A stretch of 64,000 nucleotides of DNA from positions 124,001 through 188,000 of the forward strand of contig JASPKZ010004564.1 of the NCBI GenBank assembly GCA_030220185.1, given 5' to 3'. A model generated the notes under the pieces. It had not been told where the DNA came from. It ran no database searches and worked only from the letters and a program-made list of their open reading frames with translations. Of the stretch, positions 20,085 to 30,260 are shown piece after piece. The position numbers and the translations under genes are program-made. The DNA comes from Diploptera punctata. Its lineage: Eukaryota > Arthropoda > Insecta > Blattodea > Blaberidae. The stretch's first letter is position 1, and every line of letters begins with the position of its first letter.

Positions 20085-20770
20085 AACGCCCAGTTATTAG
20101 ACCAAGAATGAGATGCGAGAATAATAATACTTATGATTTAAGGGACGTAGATTATATTGGGGACGTGTGGAGAGATTATGTCAAAACTAGCATCAAATGA
20201 ATCTATGAACCAAATTAATAATATTCTCAATTCGTCTGCCCCCCTATTATTGTTAATCTTTAAAATAGTTCCATTCCCAATTTATAATCAAGAGACAATT
20301 TTTTATTAATCAATAATACAACAATTGTCCATCGCTGTGGTCTCGGGGTAGCGTGCTGCCTTGTCACGCAGCGGGCCCGGGTTCGATCCCCGGTTCGGGC
20401 AGTTTTTCTGGGTGAGGTTTTTATCGGGGTTTTTCCTCACCTGTCAGGAAAACTTTAAGGCCCAAACGGTCCCCGAAATCATAAGGCCATCGCAATCATC
20501 ATCATTCATATTCATCTTAGGTTAAGCTTAGGATTAGGGACTCTCCTGGCGCACCATTATCATCATCATCACCCATCATATCATCGGGGCAACGTAACCC
20601 CGCCTTCCATGCGCCCCAACCTCAGAAATATTGTCGAAAGACAAACCTGGGGCATTTGAAAAAAATAATAATGTAATACAACAATTCTATTAATTAAATT
20701 ATATAATTATCCTTCCCCACGGCCCTGAACCTGAGGGTTCGATAATGCCAGTGAGTTAGTTAATTACATG
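20085..20770 (+). repeat. LINE family E 3' end, interrupted by SINE C
   Basis: AAACGCCCAGTTATTAGACC and AGACCAAGAATGAGATG (20088-) and GGGTTCGATAATGCCAGTG (20735-) match the end of the family E LINE at 22500-22680. SINE C (20327-20665) and unrelated AT-rich sequence lie between. Confidence 0.55.
20327..20665 (+). repeat. SINE C copy with TSD
   Basis: The tRNA-like head (GTCCATCGCTGTGGTCTCGG, box B GGTTCGATCCCC) is followed by GGGTGAGG, CCCAAACGGTCCCCG, TCATCGGGGCAACGTAACC, ACAAACCTGGGGCATTTG and an A-rich tail. AATACAACAATT occurs before (20314-) and after (20676-) it, a 12-bp target duplication. The block AGAAGTGGGTTACAAGTACG is deleted here. Confidence 0.85.
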
Positions 20771-21154
20771 GCAGTATGGATATTAATAACGTTACCGTTG
20801 GAATGGGCTTAAACATAAAACATTAAACGTTTAGAGACAGTATTTTAAATTGAAGCTCAGATAAAAAAGCATAACTTTCAATATTAAATAACTTCATGCC
20901 AAGCTTATCTTTACTTTTTATCAATATTTCAATAGAAGCGTATTCAACTTTTATAAAATCGCGTCTGTCAAAAGAGTACTGATTTTTTAATACAGATAGA
21001 TCATATAAATACTCCAGGAAAAAATGGAAGGAAGTCAGTAAATAAAATATAATGAGTTATAAATACCTCCGCATAGCTTGAATTATGTAGTTCACGTGTT
21101 TTAAACAGCCGAGCTAGCGGGAAATTGCTCACAGAGAAATATCATATTATAATT
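20771..21154. other. AT-rich spacer
   Basis: Nothing recognised. Confidence 0.4.
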
Positions 21155-22175
21155 TTCATAAGTAATCCACGAGTGATTTCCAATTTTTCTAGAGGATTTG
21201 GAAATCAAGAGTGGTATTTGTTAGGACTATTTTACGAATAAAATTAAGCTCTTTGCTCACAAATCATTATTTAAATATAGGTTATTTTAAAATATTTATA
21301 TATTTAATGTTTTTTTTTCCAAATGCCCCAGGTTTGTCTTTCGACATTCCTGGTTTCTCTCCTGGCATGGCGTACTTGTAACCCACTTCTGAGGTTGGGG
21401 CGCGTGGAAGGCGGGGTTACGTTGTCCCGATGATATGATGATGATAATGGTGCGCCAGGAGAGTCCCTAATCCTAAGCTTAACGTAAGATGAATATGAAT
21501 GATGCCCATATGATTTCGGGGACCGTTTGGGCCTTAAAGTTTTCCTGACATTTGTCTTACAGGTGAGGAAAAACCCCAATAAAAACCTCACCCAGAAAAA
21601 CTGTACCGACCGGGGATCGAACCCGGGCCCGCTGCGTGACACGGCAGCACGCTACCCCGAGACCACAGCGGTGGACTATACATTTAATGTAAATGGCGAT
21701 ATTTGAAAACAAATGAGAAATGTTTGATTAGTTTCATTTGTTCATTCACAGCAACAAGATCATATTATTTATTGCCAAATTGGGGCGCAATATTGTAAGA
21801 ATGCACCCTAGTGGAGAAGAAATTAAACACATCAAACTATATATTATAACTAACTTTATAGGTTATTAATTATTTTTTTAGGCAACAACTCTGTAAAATC
21901 GTTATTTAAAACACAATTATTGAACACAGGATTATCAAACGTGTGGTTCGAAGGAATCTATTCATTATTTGCTATGTTCAATGTATTTGTTCGAGAATCA
22001 GTCACAGCAAAATTTTGCTCTCACCTGTTCAGTATATTAAAAAGGAGGAGCTTTCTTTAATATGATAAACAGAAGTAGATAAATATCAAGGTAAAACAAG
22101 ACTGTGATTGGTTGTGAAACAAAATTCATTAAAACGAATTGGTCATTGACTCCCATTTGGGGCATGAGTTTAATA
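21155..22175 (+). repeat. F-repeat copy 1, split by SINE C
   Basis: It starts with CACGAGTGATTTCCAA and GGAAATCAAGAGTGG (hairpin end) and continues after the SINE with TTTAATGTAAATGGCGAT, GCCAAATTGGGGCGCAATAT, AAAAGGAGGAGCTTTCTTTA and GATTGGTTGTGAAAC. It ends GGTCATTGACTCCCATTTGG and GGCATGAG. Five further copies lie in the window. Confidence 0.8.
21310..21675 (-). repeat. SINE C copy inserted in F-repeat
   Basis: It is in minus orientation, from the T-run at 21310 to the tRNA-like head ending CACAGCGGTGGAC. The target duplication is TATATTTAATG on the left and TATACATTTAATG on the right. The 112-aa ORF on this strand is just the SINE body. Confidence 0.85.
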
Positions 22176-22204
22176 GTCTCTCTAAATAAAAATTCCTTTC
22201 AAAA

Positions 22205-22690
22205 AACGTTAAAATGAAAATATATAAAACTATTATTCTACCAGTTATATTATATGAGTGCGAAACATGGACTCTTACTTTAAGGGAGGAAAGGAGATTA
22301 CGAGTATTTGAGAATAAAGTTCTTAGGAAATTTTTTGGACCAAAGAGAGATGAACAGACAGGTGAATGCAGAAGACTACATAACAATGAACTACATGGCC
22401 TTTATAGGAAGCCAGATATAATAACAGTTAAGTCTCGTAGACTGCGATGGGCAGGACATGTTGCACGTATGGGGAATGAAAGACGTGCATGAAAACTTCT
22501 TGTAGCCAGAAGAAAAACGCCCAGTTGGTAGACCAAGAATGAGGTGGGAGAACATTAACTATGATTTGAGGGAAGTAGATTATACAGGGAATGATTGGAA
22601 AGCATTAGCTCAGGATAGAGATGTATGGAGAGCTTATGTCCGCGCGGCCATGAACCTACGGGTTCGATAGTGCCAGTGAGTTAGTAGGTT
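22205..22690 (+). pseudogene. LINE family E C-terminal ORF
   Basis: The frame reads MKIYKTIILPVILYECETWT, LREERRLRVFENKVLRKFFG, KRDEQTGECRRLHNNEL, SRRLRWAGHVARMGNERRA, then a stop (GCATGA) where other frames continue to LAQDRDVWRAYVRAAMNLR. This is the C-terminal region (YGCETWTL..., RRLRWAGHV.RM) of a widespread insect RTE/jockey-like LINE. It is 5'-truncated at about 22205, right after an F-repeat. The end GTTCGATAGTGCCAGTGAG recurs at 20735. A Cys-tagged 'YECETW' replaces the usual YGCETW. Confidence 0.75.
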
Positions 22691-23095
22691 ATAAAAATTA
22701 TTTGGTTTTAATCTTTAAATCTTTAATGAAAATATCACTTCCATATTTTGTAACGAAGTCTTAGTACCCAAACATAATTGTATAAATTTCTCATGATTAT
22801 ATTCTATATTGTCTAAATAAATATTTAGTGAGCTTTTTTAACTGTTTTAATCGGGTAGTCCTTGATATACGAAGAAAGGGAATTCGAGAGTCGGTACTGA
22901 AACAAGGAAGGCTCAGGAGTAAGATGTTTAATGTAGAGGTACAGCTAGAATTAAATTTTCTCTCGAACGTGTTTAGATGTCTGATGAGAATGTCACACAC
23001 TGAACACTTGTAAACATGGATTCGCCAAACCTCCATTAAATTCCAACTTGAAAATAAATTGCAAAATTAAATAGAATATAATGAACTTCGCAACT
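22691..23095. other. AT-rich spacer
   Basis: Complementary ORFs at 22797-23036 have no recognisable product. Confidence 0.35.
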
Positions 23096-23363
23096 CAAAT
23101 TTCAAAGATGAGCCAACATTAGTTAAAGAAAATGAGCAGAATAATTTCTCAAAAAAGGTCATCAAATTTTAATGACACATTTCCCGAACTTCGTAAACAT
23201 CTAATATTTTACGCACACCGAACGACATACATCCATTTTTCTTTGTAATGGCCTTTTTTTTTTCAGAATATCAAATGACCATGTGTAATTTCTAATATTA
23301 GACGATTTTATTAATTTTTTTGATAATAACTAATGATGGCTCATCTTTGAATTTCTGTTTCAG
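23096..23363. repeat. MITE-like inverted-repeat element
   Basis: AATTTCAAAGATGAGCC plus AACATTAGTTA at the left matches the reverse complement of TAACTAATGATGGCTC plus ATCTTTGAATT at the right, giving terminal inverted repeats of about 28 bp around 210 bp of AT-rich, non-coding DNA. The target duplication is unclear. Confidence 0.6.
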
Positions 23364-24308
23364 TTACGCTCTATGAAAGTATGCTACAGTGCACAGACGA
23401 AGTGTATGACAGCAGTAGGTATTTCATACTCAGCACATTATATCATGAAGGATTGTACTATAACTTGCCTTAATTTAGACGCTGAGCGGGCGTGTTAGTT
23501 CCGAGTCTGGCGGACAAACTTCAAAATTTTAATCATCACCCTTACCTCACAGTGAACTGAGAAACATTAAAATATAAAGTAACTAAATTGAATAAGAAGA
23601 ACAAATTTAATTACCGTAAAACACAAAATATAACATAAAATTGATACGCCTGAAATAATCTACACATGTGAGTGACATCATGGACTGTTCCTAAATTCTC
23701 AGGTAGTAAGCCATTGCATCGCTTGCAATTCCCCCTGCCCCCCTTCGTCCCTTTCTTTCATTCTTTTCATCTATGGACTATATTAATTTCAAGATCAAAG
23801 TTTAATAAAGGTATAGCGAGACCTTGTAGGTTAGGAAAAAATTTCATCATCATGGACAACAAGGATAGGTCTTGTGACTCGTTCCGTCTCAAAGTAGTTT
23901 TTCACGCCATTTCTATTTATTTTCCCTTTTGGATTATAGTTCAAAATATTTTTCGATATCGTCGAGTCTGACATTCTTTGGATGTTATCTCTACAGTTTG
24001 TTCTGTACTTTCCTGCTATATATATATAATTGATTCTATATGTAATTATTCTCTAATATCTGTGTTCCTTTTGTGGTCTATTAATTTATATATTGATACA
24101 AATCTGAGAAATCTCAATTATGATGATTCGATTTACCTTAACTTGTCTGTTGTTAAGATCCAGGATTCACTTACATATAACAGCAAAGGCAATGCAATCA
24201 CTTTATAAAGAAGATTTAATAACGTTTATTTTTATACACTGTATTTTAATGTTCTTCGCATAGTACCAAAAAATTGACTAAATCTATTAGTTTTATTTGT
24301 AATCATGA
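23364..24308. other. Spacer without recognised gene
   Basis: ORFs at 23672-23971 and 23978-24208 show no domain and end without signals. Confidence 0.35.
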
Positions 24309-24480
24309 TAAAATTCGTCTGAAGAAGGCACAAAGTACCGAAACAGCTGTTATGAATTTCTACTTTAATAAATATAAATATCATACAAAGCTTTAAGTTT
24401 TATTTATATTTATAAAAATGGATTTTCATCAAGTAAACGCCAGATCAATTGATTACTTATTTGAAAGTCTTCAGATTTTC
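24309..24480 (+). mobile_element. PLE family P2 3' repeat
   Basis: It contains the hammerhead motif (24311-24359), then AATAAATATAAATATCATAC and GGATTTTCATCAAGTAAACG. The last block recurs inverted at 26755-26785 and the motif at 29684-29750, so it is a repeated PLE terminus. Confidence 0.65.
24311..24359 (+). ncRNA. Hammerhead ribozyme motif (PLE type, palindromic stem III)
   Basis: Stem I strand AAATTCGT (24311-24318), core CTGAAGA, stem II GGCAC-AAA-GTACC (one C-A mismatch), GAAA, stem III CAGCTG (self-complementary), UH = TT, then stem I partner ATGAATTT (24352-24359), which pairs over 8 bp with one G-T. All conserved core positions (CUGANGA, GAAA, UH) are present. Minimal hammerheads with palindromic stem III that may cleave as dimers are known from Penelope-like elements. 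Activity here is inferred. Confidence 0.7.
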
Positions 24481-24902
24481 TGTACCCTACATTAGGCCTA
24501 TATTCTATAACCGACCTTCATTCATCCAATTAATACCTTAGTTACCTACTAGATGTCTTATTGAGACGATGTTCTAACAACATGCCACTCGTTGACACAT
24601 GTAAGTAAATCCGCGTAAATAAATTAGATTGGTTAAGAAATTCCCGCTAGGGAGCACTCGTATCTCCAAGCGGGACATATGGTGTATTTACATTATATCG
24701 TAGATATTTGAATATATTTGCTCAATTTTTTTTTTCATTTATTACAAGTGTAATTCTTCTGGGTTGTAGTCCTTGAAATGGCATTACTTTAGTTCTATAA
24801 TACGTAGAAATAATCATATAGCAACCTGGCTTATCTTATGTACTATTGCTTGGACTTAATTTCCATTAATCTGATCATCAGCAAAGACTAATGTTATAAA
24901 AT

Positions 24903-25815
24903 TTCATTCATTCATAGTGTTCCGCTCAAGAGCAGGTCTTTCACTGCAAACTCAGCATTCTCCACTCTTTCCTTAACTCAGGTTTCCTTTTTGTATCTGC
25001 ATACAAACCATTTATTTTAACATTGTCTATCATCTGATGCCTTTTTCTGCCTCTAACTTTCTTTCCGTTGACCATTCCTTCTAGAGCATCCTTCAGCAGG
25101 CAGTTTCTTCTTAGTCAATGCCCAATCCAATTTCTTTTCCTCTTCTTTATGAGTTCCAGCATTATTCTTTTTTCACCCACTCTGTCCAACACATCTTTAT
25201 TTCTAACTTTGTCTGTCCATTTTATACGTTCCATTCTTCTCCATATCCACATCTCAAAAGCTTCCAGTCGCTTGTCCTCATTCCGTCTTAATGTCCAAGT
25301 CTCTGCACCATACAATGCTACACTCCACACAAAGCACTTCACTAGCCTCTTCCTTAATTCTTTTGCCAAAGGTCCGCAGAAAATGCTTCTCTTCTTGTTG
25401 AAAGCTTCTTTTGCCATTGCTATCCTCTGCTTTACTTCTTGACCGCAGTTCAAGTTACTACTGATAGTACAACCCAAATATTTGAAGCTCACCACTTGCT
25501 CAATGGCCTCATCTTTAATCTTCATGTCTATCTTCCTTGCTTTCTTTCCTATAATCATGGCCTTCGTCTCATTTATATTTATCTTCATCCCATAATCCTC
25601 GCACTTATCATATAGCTCCATCAGCATGTTCCTCAATGTCATTGTATGTTCTGCTAGTAAAGCCATATCGTCAGAAAATCTTATGCACTTTATTCTTCTT
25701 CCTCCCATGTTTACGCCTCCCGTATTGCTGAAGCAATTCTTCATTAGGTCTTCCAGGTAGATGTTGAAAAGGGTAGGTGATAGAGGACATCCTTGCCTTA
25801 CCCCCCTTAAATTGT
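24903..25815 (-). mobile_element. RTE-like LINE 3' part (SINE B partner)
   Basis: It is 5'-truncated just upstream of motif B and runs to a GAATGAATGAAT tail. Its last 60 bp (GTTTGCAGTGAAAGACCTGC, then CTTGAGCGGAACACTATG) match the SINE B tail closely. Confidence 0.8.
25115..25812 (-). pseudogene. RTE-like reverse transcriptase, C-terminal half
   Basis: From 25812 the minus strand reads GVRQGCPLSPTLFNIYLEDL (motif B), GGRRIKCIRFSDDMALLAE (motif C, catalytic DD), YGMKININETKAMIIGK (motif D), VSFKYLGCTISSNLNCGQEV, WSVALYGAETWTLRRNEDKR and IKWTDKVRNKDVLDRVGEKR. It is open for more than 220 codons with a single stop at RNWIGH (TGA). Reading on past it gives RRNCLLKDALEGMVNGKKVR and GRKRHQMIDNVKI. 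The motif set is that of RTE-type LINEs frequent in insects. The fingers and endonuclease are missing by 5' truncation. Confidence 0.85.
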
Positions 25816-25924
25816 AAAATGTTATTGAAAATCATTAATTAGTTTTTAATCATGTCAATATAAAATTTTGTAGAGATTATTTAACTATTGGCATCTATCA
25901 CGTTTCTCTAGTATTAATAAAAGT

Positions 25925-25985
25925 CCAACGCCGTGGCGTAGTCGGTACTTCAACTTTGGCGCCACGAGTTTGATTCCCAGAAGGT
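25925..25985 (+). repeat. tRNA-like (box A/B) segment
   Basis: GCCGTGGCGTAGTCGGTAC (box A-like) and CACGAGTTTGATTCCCAG (box B-like) are spaced as in a tRNA. The fold is poor, and it is probably a SINE head. Confidence 0.4.
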
Positions 25986-26169
25986 AAATATATAAAAAAT
26001 AGGAAAAGAAGAAAATCGAAGGAATATAAAAAAGGAAAAAAATATTTACAGCTCAAAAACACTGAAAAATGTTATCATATAGAATTGCTAATTGCTCCAT
26101 ATTTTATAGGATTTATTAGATATTTAAACATGTATTGTGATAGATTTTGATATATAAATTCTAGTGACT

Positions 26170-26605
26170 ATTTAACTCATGCCCCAAATGGGAGTCAATG
26201 ACCAATCACGTTTCAATGATTTCTGTTTTACAACCAATCAGAGTCGTGTTTCACCAAATATTTATCAGTGTTATAATTACCATATTAAAGAAAGCTCCTC
26301 CTTACAATATTGCGTTCCTTTGGCAATAAACAGTATGATCTGGTTGCAGTGATAAACAAAAGAAGCAGTAGAAGCGTACATATCGTTTCTCATTTGTTTT
26401 CAAACATCGCCGTTTACATTAAATATATAAATATTTTAAAATAACTATAGTTAAATAATGATTTGTGAGTAAACAGCTTAATTTTATTCGTTAAATAGTC
26501 CTAACAAATGCCACTCTTGATTTCCAAATTCTCTAGATAAATTCACTCCTCACTTCGTGAGTCGTGAATTTATCGATAATTTGGAAATCACTCGTGGCAT
26601 TACTT
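26170..26605 (-). repeat. F-repeat copy 2
   Basis: From TATTTAACTCATGCCCCAAA to the terminal hairpin ATTTCCAAATTC...GAATTTATCGATAATTTGG and CACTCGTGGCATTACTTATG. It contains two CCAAT boxes (GACCAATCACG, CAACCAATCAG) about 32 bp apart. Part of the middle is deleted. Confidence 0.8.
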
Positions 26606-26699
26606 ATGAAAAGTTGATAGATTATTGTGCATAATAATATGTTTTACTGATTATTTAAAAGTATAAAAGCTAAAAATTTAGAAGTTTAAAATTTGTTTA

Positions 26700-26815
26700 C
26701 CTCAGCAACTGTATAAAACCTATCATATTTTACACAAGATTTTATAATCAATTGAGTTGGTGTTTACTTGATGAAAATCCATATTTATTAATTAAATAAA
26801 AATAAAACGTAGTTT
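26700..26815 (-). repeat. PLE family P2 3' fragment
   Basis: On the minus strand AACTACGTTTTATTTTTATT, TTAATTAA and GGATTTTCATCAAGTAAACA match 29780-29810 and 24420-24440. The hammerhead part is absent. Confidence 0.5.
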
Positions 26816-27099
26816 TTTTTTTATTATAAGAGTCTTCATATGACAGCATGCTCCACTACAGTTTTCTGCAGTACTACATGCATTGGTTTAGCAATATTAA
26901 AATATCTCTATCATTTTATGTGTGTTGATGTTCCTGACTATGCATTTATAGTGTTATTTACTAGTTCTAATGTGTGAAAATATTTTTCTATTTTCGATTC
27001 CTTAAAATATAATTTTGAGTTATTGTGACGCTAAATTGTTCTATTTCGTTGAGATTGTTATTTGCATTTCAAACAATGCTCTCTGTTAATTATACTTAA

Positions 27100-27784
27100 G
27101 CAAGTTATGGTTCCTCTTGGCACTAACAAGTTATGATTAATATTTACAGTTGCTTGATATTGTTCATATTAGCAAGGAATTAACCCTCTTAATGGAGACG
27201 AACAATACTTTTTAGTGCCCGTCATTCAAGTGTTTCGGACCGCAAAGAAAATAAAATCATGTAAAAGTAAGTTATTACTGTATTTTAACGTAATTTGACA
27301 CAATCTTAGGTGATGTATGATAATTTGTTTTATTTTTACTGTTTAATAAACTATAACAAATAAATTAAATCAATGTTTCTTATAAGATACATTGTAAGTT
27401 AAGGATTAAATTAGTGCATTCTTCATTACTATTCCTAACAAAATATGGTTCCTGTTTACATTTAAATTGACTAATCCTATCAAGCTATAATCTATATTTA
27501 CACGCTAAGTTAATATTCTATCCATTACTAATCTAAGAAGATATAGCTCCTATTTACACTTAAGTTACGGACTAATTCTAACATTTTATGAGTAATCTAC
27601 TATTGAAAGTTCTAAAAAATTAGGCTATTAGGTTCCTATTTACACTTATAGCACTGACTAATCCTAACAAGTCATGATCAATATTTACACTTCCTTAAAA
27701 TAATGTTCTTATCCTAACACTTATTATCTAGTTCTATCACTTTATGATTTACAGTTCCTTAAAGTATACTGTCCAAGTAATGTT
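27100..27784 (-). repeat. Degenerate ~90-bp tandem repeats, probable LINE 3' UTR
   Basis: Blocks TTCCTGTTTACATTTAAATT (27449), CTCCTATTTACACTTAAGTT (27547) and TTCCTATTTACACTTATAGC (27632), each followed by ACTAAT-CTAAC, recur at about 85-100 bp. They lie directly downstream of the LINE stop codon at 27785. Confidence 0.5.
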
Positions 27785-29645
27785 CTATTGTAATTTTTTT
27801 AAGTCTATGCTATTTGCGAATTTGGTGAATTGTTTAGTATACTTAAAAGCTAATTTACTCTTATTTATGGGCCACCTTTCACTACCTCTATATACAAAAT
27901 TTATAAGAGTTTGTCTTTCGTTTTTAAATTCTATACAGTTTATATATGACATGGTCCACTGTCTGCTCACCAGCACCGCATGCACACATTGCACTGTCCT
28001 TTATCTTGAAGCGATGGAAGTAGGCGTTTATATTCCCGTGTCCGGTCACCAGCGTTGTGAGATTGGGAGATATCTGGATTCTTGTCTGTAGTCTGTCGCT
28101 GACTTTCGGGAAGAACGATTTCGTCAAATTCCCATTGGTGGTTGATTGCCATTCCCTTTCCCATTTTTCTTCACTAATGGTTGTCAGGTGTTTCTTCACA
28201 GCACTTACTGGAATCCTGTCGTAACTCGTTTGTAGGCCGCCGTCGCACGCTGCTTGCTTCGCTAGGCGATCCGCTATCTCGTTGCCGTAGATTCCAGCTG
28301 AATTCCACTGTCCAATTGTCGCCTTCTAGAGATTTCAGCTTATTCCTAATTTCTTCAATTAAATTGTTGCGATTATTTCTGTTCCTTAGGGAGTCTAACG
28401 TGATCTTGCTGTCAGTGTAGATTGCCACATTACGTTCGTCAATCGGTATTTCGCTGGTGTTAAGTCCTTTTAAGGTGTCTAATGCTTTCATGATGGCAAG
28501 TTGCTCAGCCTGGTTATTTGAACATTCTTCGTACAACTTAAATTTCAGCTGGTTTGTTAATACATGTTTTTTGAATATAACTATTCCCGATCCAACTCCT
28601 TCATTGCTTCTGCTTCCATCTGTGTATATTTCATAAGTGTATTCTTTGTTTTCTCTTGTATCCTGGATTTTTATGAATTTTGCCGGATGTGTCCAGTTTT
28701 TGTAACTAACTGTCTGATCAACGTTAAGAGTTTCGTATTTGGAACTTCCTCTTATTTGGTGAATAGCCGAAATTTCTTGTATTTTTAGATGTATAGGTGT
28801 TAATCCCGTCAGAATGCAGAGAGCTTCGTAGGATGCAGTGCGATATGCCTTTGCCATTCGTATGCTGATCAATCTCTGTACCTGTTTAAACTTTCGGATA
28901 TTATATTTCTTGTCCAGTGCACTTATCCATACTGGTGCCGCGTACGATAACAGTGGCAGAATTGCACCGTTATAAATTGTGCACAGGGCTTTGTCACTTA
29001 AACCCCAGCTTATTTTTGCTGTCTTCGAGAGAGCATTAATAAGTTTTTTGCATCTCTCTGCTACATATTCGATATGCTGGTTGAACGTAAATCTCTTGTC
29101 GATTATTATGCCAAGATATTTAATCTGGTCGACCTGTTCTAACTGCTTATTATTTAGAAATATATGTATTTGTTTGTTTTCCCTTCGTTTTCTTCTTGTT
29201 ATTAGAATAGTTTTTGATTTGCATTCATTGAATTTGGATTTATTGTTGTGGGCCCAGGAGATGTGATCTTTCTCATTTCAATATTTGCATAATTCTCAGC
29301 TTCGAGAACTGATTTTCCCTTTGTTATTACTATCAGGTCGTCTGCAAATGCTATTACTTTAGTATGTTCGGTGTAATCTAATCGAAGTATGGAGTTGTAC
29401 TGGATGTTCCAGAACCCCGGACCGCAGCAAGATCCTTGTGGGCAGCCTCTCGTTACATTTTTGTCTACTTTAGCATTGTTTACTGCTAATGTAGCTGTTC
29501 TTTGGTTAAAATAATTGTTTGCAAGATTATACAAGTTCCTTGGGCACTGGAATTCCCGCAGAGCTTTCATGATCCCCGGCCACCAGGCCGAGTCAAAAGC
29601 TCCTTGGATATCCAAGCTTACTAGCACCAAATACATATTTTCTTT
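27785..29645 (-). pseudogene. R1/I-group LINE: RT, RNase H and Cys-His tail
   Basis: On the minus strand: LVSLDIQGAFDSAWWPGIMK (motif A), VTRGCPQGSCCGPGFWNI (motif B), VIAFADDLIVITKG (motif C), a frameshift near 29262, then KYLGIIIDKRFTFNQHIEYV, GAILPLLSYAAPVW, RMAKAYRTASYEALCILTGL, and an RNase H domain: YEIYTDGSRSNEGVGSG (first Asp), ECSNNQAEQLAIMKALDTL (Glu), NVAIYTDSKITLDSL (Asp), GIYGNEIADRLAKQA (last Asp). Then CACGAGEQTVDHVI (Cys/His) and the end FANSIDLKKLQ-stop at 27785. There are only about three frame disruptions, so it is comparatively young. RNase H favours the I/LOA/Outcast side over R1 proper. Motif A is cut upstream by the PLE inverted repeat at 29646. Confidence 0.85.
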
Positions 29646-29785
29646 TAGTTTTATTTGATTTTCATATTTATTATATAATTCAATGACAGCTGTTTCGGTA
29701 CACTGTACCTTCTTCAGACATGTTAACAAGTACCGAAACAGCTGTCACTGAATTATATAATAAATATGAAAATCAAATAAAACTA
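29646..29785. mobile_element. PLE family P2 termini as an inverted repeat
   Basis: AGTTTTATTTGATTTTCATA...CAGCTGTTTCGGTAC (29647-29701) is the reverse complement of GTACCGAAACAGCTG...ATAAAACT (29730-29784). The arms are about 55 bp with few differences. The centre holds the stem II half and CTGAAGA for one side only. Confidence 0.8.
29684..29717 (-). ncRNA. Hammerhead motif, PLE P2, minus strand
   Basis: CTGAAGA, stem II GGTAC-AGT-GTACC (perfect), GAAA, palindromic CAGCTG, TC. The core is complete, but stem I does not pair well because the inversion junction lies just upstream. On the plus strand (29728-29750) only half of stem II, GAAA, CAGCTG and TC remain. Confidence 0.6.
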
Positions 29786-29999
29786 CGTTTTATTTTTATT
29801 TAATTAACAAGATTTTATAAATAGAAAATTAATGTTTTTGTGGCCTATTTCGTATTTGATGGAAATATTAGCGATCAATTTAGAAGAAAGGCATAATTTT
29901 ATTAATATCATTATGTTTATGACTTTTGGTAACTATGAAATCAATGTGTTTAATGTGGTATTCGACCAAAATGATATTTCATTCTCTATCTATTTCAGT

Positions 30000-30260
30000 T
30001 TTCTCTTCCTATCTAGCCTCCCGTGGCTAAACTCTTGCTTTCTTCTGACCCTAATGAAATTAGAGCACTCGAGATCTTAGGATTTCTTCTTTCTCTGTCA
30101 GTTTGATGAATTATTGACCGACACTGATTCATTTCTATTCAGTATCAATCTCCTTTCCTTATCTTTCCTATTTAGCCCCTCTTGGCTAATTCTTGTTTTC
30201 TTCGACTACGATGGTATTAGAGCATTCGAGACCTAGGAGATTATTTTCCAACTTTCTCTA
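30000..30260 (+). repeat. Imperfect ~155-bp direct duplication
   Basis: CTAGCCTCCCGTGGCTAA, CTTGCTTTCTTC and TTAGAGCACTCGAGATC (30015-) recur diverged as TTAGCCCCTCTTGGCTAA, CTTGTTTTCTTC and TTAGAGCATTCGAGACC (30172-). Confidence 0.5.

Noticed and set aside
21304..21642. 112-aa minus ORF and similar ORFs at 46307, 53176 and 35.x kb sharing a RSGLQVRHARRETRN sequence
   Set aside because: This peptide is the translation of the SINE C body and recurs only because the SINE recurs.
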